A stretch of 5,398 nucleotides of DNA from Acidimicrobiia bacterium. GTDB lineage: Bacteria > Actinomycetota > Acidimicrobiia > Acidimicrobiales > Ilumatobacteraceae. Positions 4,269-5,398 of this stretch are shown in pieces. A program made the position numbers and the translations under genes. The stretch lies in contig JACDGA010000136.1 of assembly GCA_013815505.1 (NCBI GenBank), positions 1 to 5,398 on the forward strand. The letters run 5' to 3'. Below the pieces are notes generated by a model, which did no database searches, was not told the DNA's origin, and saw only the letters and a program-made list of their open reading frames with translations. Each line of letters starts with the position of its first letter. Within the stretch, counting starts at the first letter, position 1.

Positions 4269-5398
4269 ATGGCCAAGCGAGACATCCCCCTGGAGCGCTA
4301 CCGCAACATCGGCATCATGGCCCACATCGATGCCGGGAAGACGACGACGACCGAGCGCATCCTCTACTACACCGGCAAGACCTACAAGATCGGTGAGGTC
4401 CACGAAGGCGCCGCCGTCATGGACCACATGGCCCAAGAGCAAGAGCGCGGCATCACGATCACTTCGGCGGCGACGACGACGTTCTGGCGCGACCACCGTG
4501 TCAACATCATCGACACGCCCGGCCACGTCGACTTCACCATCGAGGTCGAGCGCTCGCTGCGGGTGCTCGACGGTGCCGTCGCCGTGTTCGACTCGGTCGC
4601 AGGCGTCGAGCCGCAGACCGAGACGGTCTGGCGCCAGGCCAACAAGTACGACGTCCCGCGCATGTGCTTCGTCAACAAGATGGACCGCACGGGCGCCAAC
4701 TTCTACCGCACCGTCGAGATGATCGAGAGTCGTCTCGACGCCGTCGCGGCCGTCACGCAGCTGCCGATCGGCGCAGAGGCGCACTTTCAAGGTGTCGTCG
4801 ACCTGCGCAAGATGAAGGCCGTCGTGTGGACCGGCGAGGAGATGGGCGCGACGTACCACGAAGAAGAGATCCCCGCCGAGATGAAGGCCGACGCCGAGGA
4901 GTGGCGTCACCGTCTCGTCGAGACCGTTGCCGGTGAGGACGAGGCGACGATGGAGAAGTATCTCAACGACGAGGAGCTCACCGTCGACGACCTCACCCGC
5001 GCCCTGCGAGCGGGGACGCTCTCGGGGTCGTTCGTCCCCGTGCTGTGCGGCTCGGCGTTCAAGAACAAGGGCGTGCAGCTCATGCTCGACGCCGTCATCG
5101 ACTACATGCCGAGCCCGCTCGACGTCCCCGCCGTGCGTGGCACCGACATGAAGGGCGAGGAGTCGATCGAGCGCAAGGCGGACGAGAACGCACCGTTCGC
5201 GGCACTGGCGTTCAAGATCGTCAGCGATCCCTTCGGCAGGCTGACGTACTTCCGGGTCTACTCCGGGCAGGTCAACAAGGGCGACGAGGTCTTCAACTCG
5301 ATCAAGGAGAAGCGCGAGCGGCTCGGACGCATCCTGCTGATGCACGCCAACCAACGCGAGGACCTGGATTTCGCACAGGCCGGTGACATCGTCGCCGG
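4269..5398 (+). CDS. fusA: Elongation factor G, N-terminal part (3' end outside window)
   Basis: EF-G is the GTPase that drives tRNA-mRNA translocation and, with RRF, ribosome recycling. The window holds 376 codons of a protein normally about 700 aa. The G domain is complete: G1 AHIDAGKTT (18-26), switch I QEQERGITIT (56-65), G3 DTPGH (82-86) and G4 NKMD (136-139). The G' insert follows, from about LPIGAEAHFQGVVDL, then the G5 region VLCGSAFKNKGVQ and the link DYMPSPLDVPAV. Domain II begins with PFAALAFKIVSDPFGRLTYF and is cut by the window end. It reads as canonical housekeeping EF-G, with no sign of the lesions seen in map. ATG 4269 gives the normal MAKRDIPLERYRNIGI start; upstream bases are purine-rich (GACGAGACGAG) but lack a strong Shine-Dalgarno site. 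It lies 82 nt after the MFS gene instead of directly after rpsG. Confidence 0.98.
   Translation, partial: MAKRDIPLERYRNIGIMAHIDAGKTTTTERILYYTGKTYKIGEVHEGAAVMDHMAQEQERGITITSAATTTFWRDHRVNIIDTPGHVDFTIEVERSLRVLDGAVAVFDSVAGVEPQTETVWRQANKYDVPRMCFVNKMDRTGANFYRTVEMIESRLDAVAAVTQLPIGAEAHFQGVVDLRKMKAVVWTGEEMGATYHEEEIPAEMKADAEEWRHRLVETVAGEDEATMEKYLNDEELTVDDLTRALRAGTLSGSFVPVLCGSAFKNKGVQLMLDAVIDYMPSPLDVPAVRGTDMKGEESIERKADENAPFAALAFKIVSDPFGRLTYFRVYSGQVNKGDEVFNSIKEKRERLGRILLMHANQREDLDFAQAGDIVA

Noticed and set aside
4173..5354. Minus-strand open frame of 393 codons opposite fusA
   Set aside because: It lies entirely antisense to a canonical EF-G frame; its Asp-, Val-, His- and Arg-rich composition is that of a reverse-complement shadow, with no recognisable motif.

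Overview
The window is high-GC DNA in which every gene lies on the + strand and most codons end in G or C. The ribosomal proteins resemble those of Actinobacteria: S12 ends in an AKREK-type tail and S7 is 156 aa and ends in AHYRW. I take it to be an actinobacterium, possibly Acidimicrobiia, but the class is an inference from overall protein character.

Layout. (1) Positions 3-263 hold the 3' end of an unrecognised gene; it is not rpoC, the usual upstream neighbour of rpsL. (2) Positions 264-366 are a leader with a candidate sigma70-type promoter, a hairpin and a strong Shine-Dalgarno site. (3) rpsL (S12) and rpsG (S7) follow, 7 nt apart, as the start of the str operon. (4) fusA does not come next. 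Instead there is about 3 kb of other DNA: a decayed methionine aminopeptidase gene (map pseudogene, 1250-1623), a two-CBS-domain protein (1689-2123), a phosphoribosyltransferase whose most likely start is a CTG overlapping the CBS stop codon (2120-2797), and a 12-helix MFS transporter (2816-4186). (5) An 82-nt gap with two clear inverted repeats leads into fusA (EF-G, from 4269), which is cut by the window end after 376 codons.

How the genes relate. rpsL, rpsG and fusA encode decoding-centre, 30S-head and translocation components of the ribosome cycle. The CBS protein and the phosphoribosyltransferase look like a translationally coupled pair linking adenine-nucleotide sensing to PRPP chemistry; the MFS gene follows 18 nt later and is probably co-transcribed. 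This cassette splits the normally contiguous rpsL-rpsG-fusA order, and the map remnant at its left edge looks like the residue of an older rearrangement.

Most notable points: S12 has Arg at position 88, the same residue as the streptomycin-resistance substitution K88R of M. tuberculosis; the map pseudogene shows two internal deletions and a nonsense codon; the CTGA overlap start; and nearly identical small hairpins lie upstream of both rpsL and fusA. I found no mobile element, CRISPR array, tRNA or rRNA, and nothing that amounts to a clearly new system.
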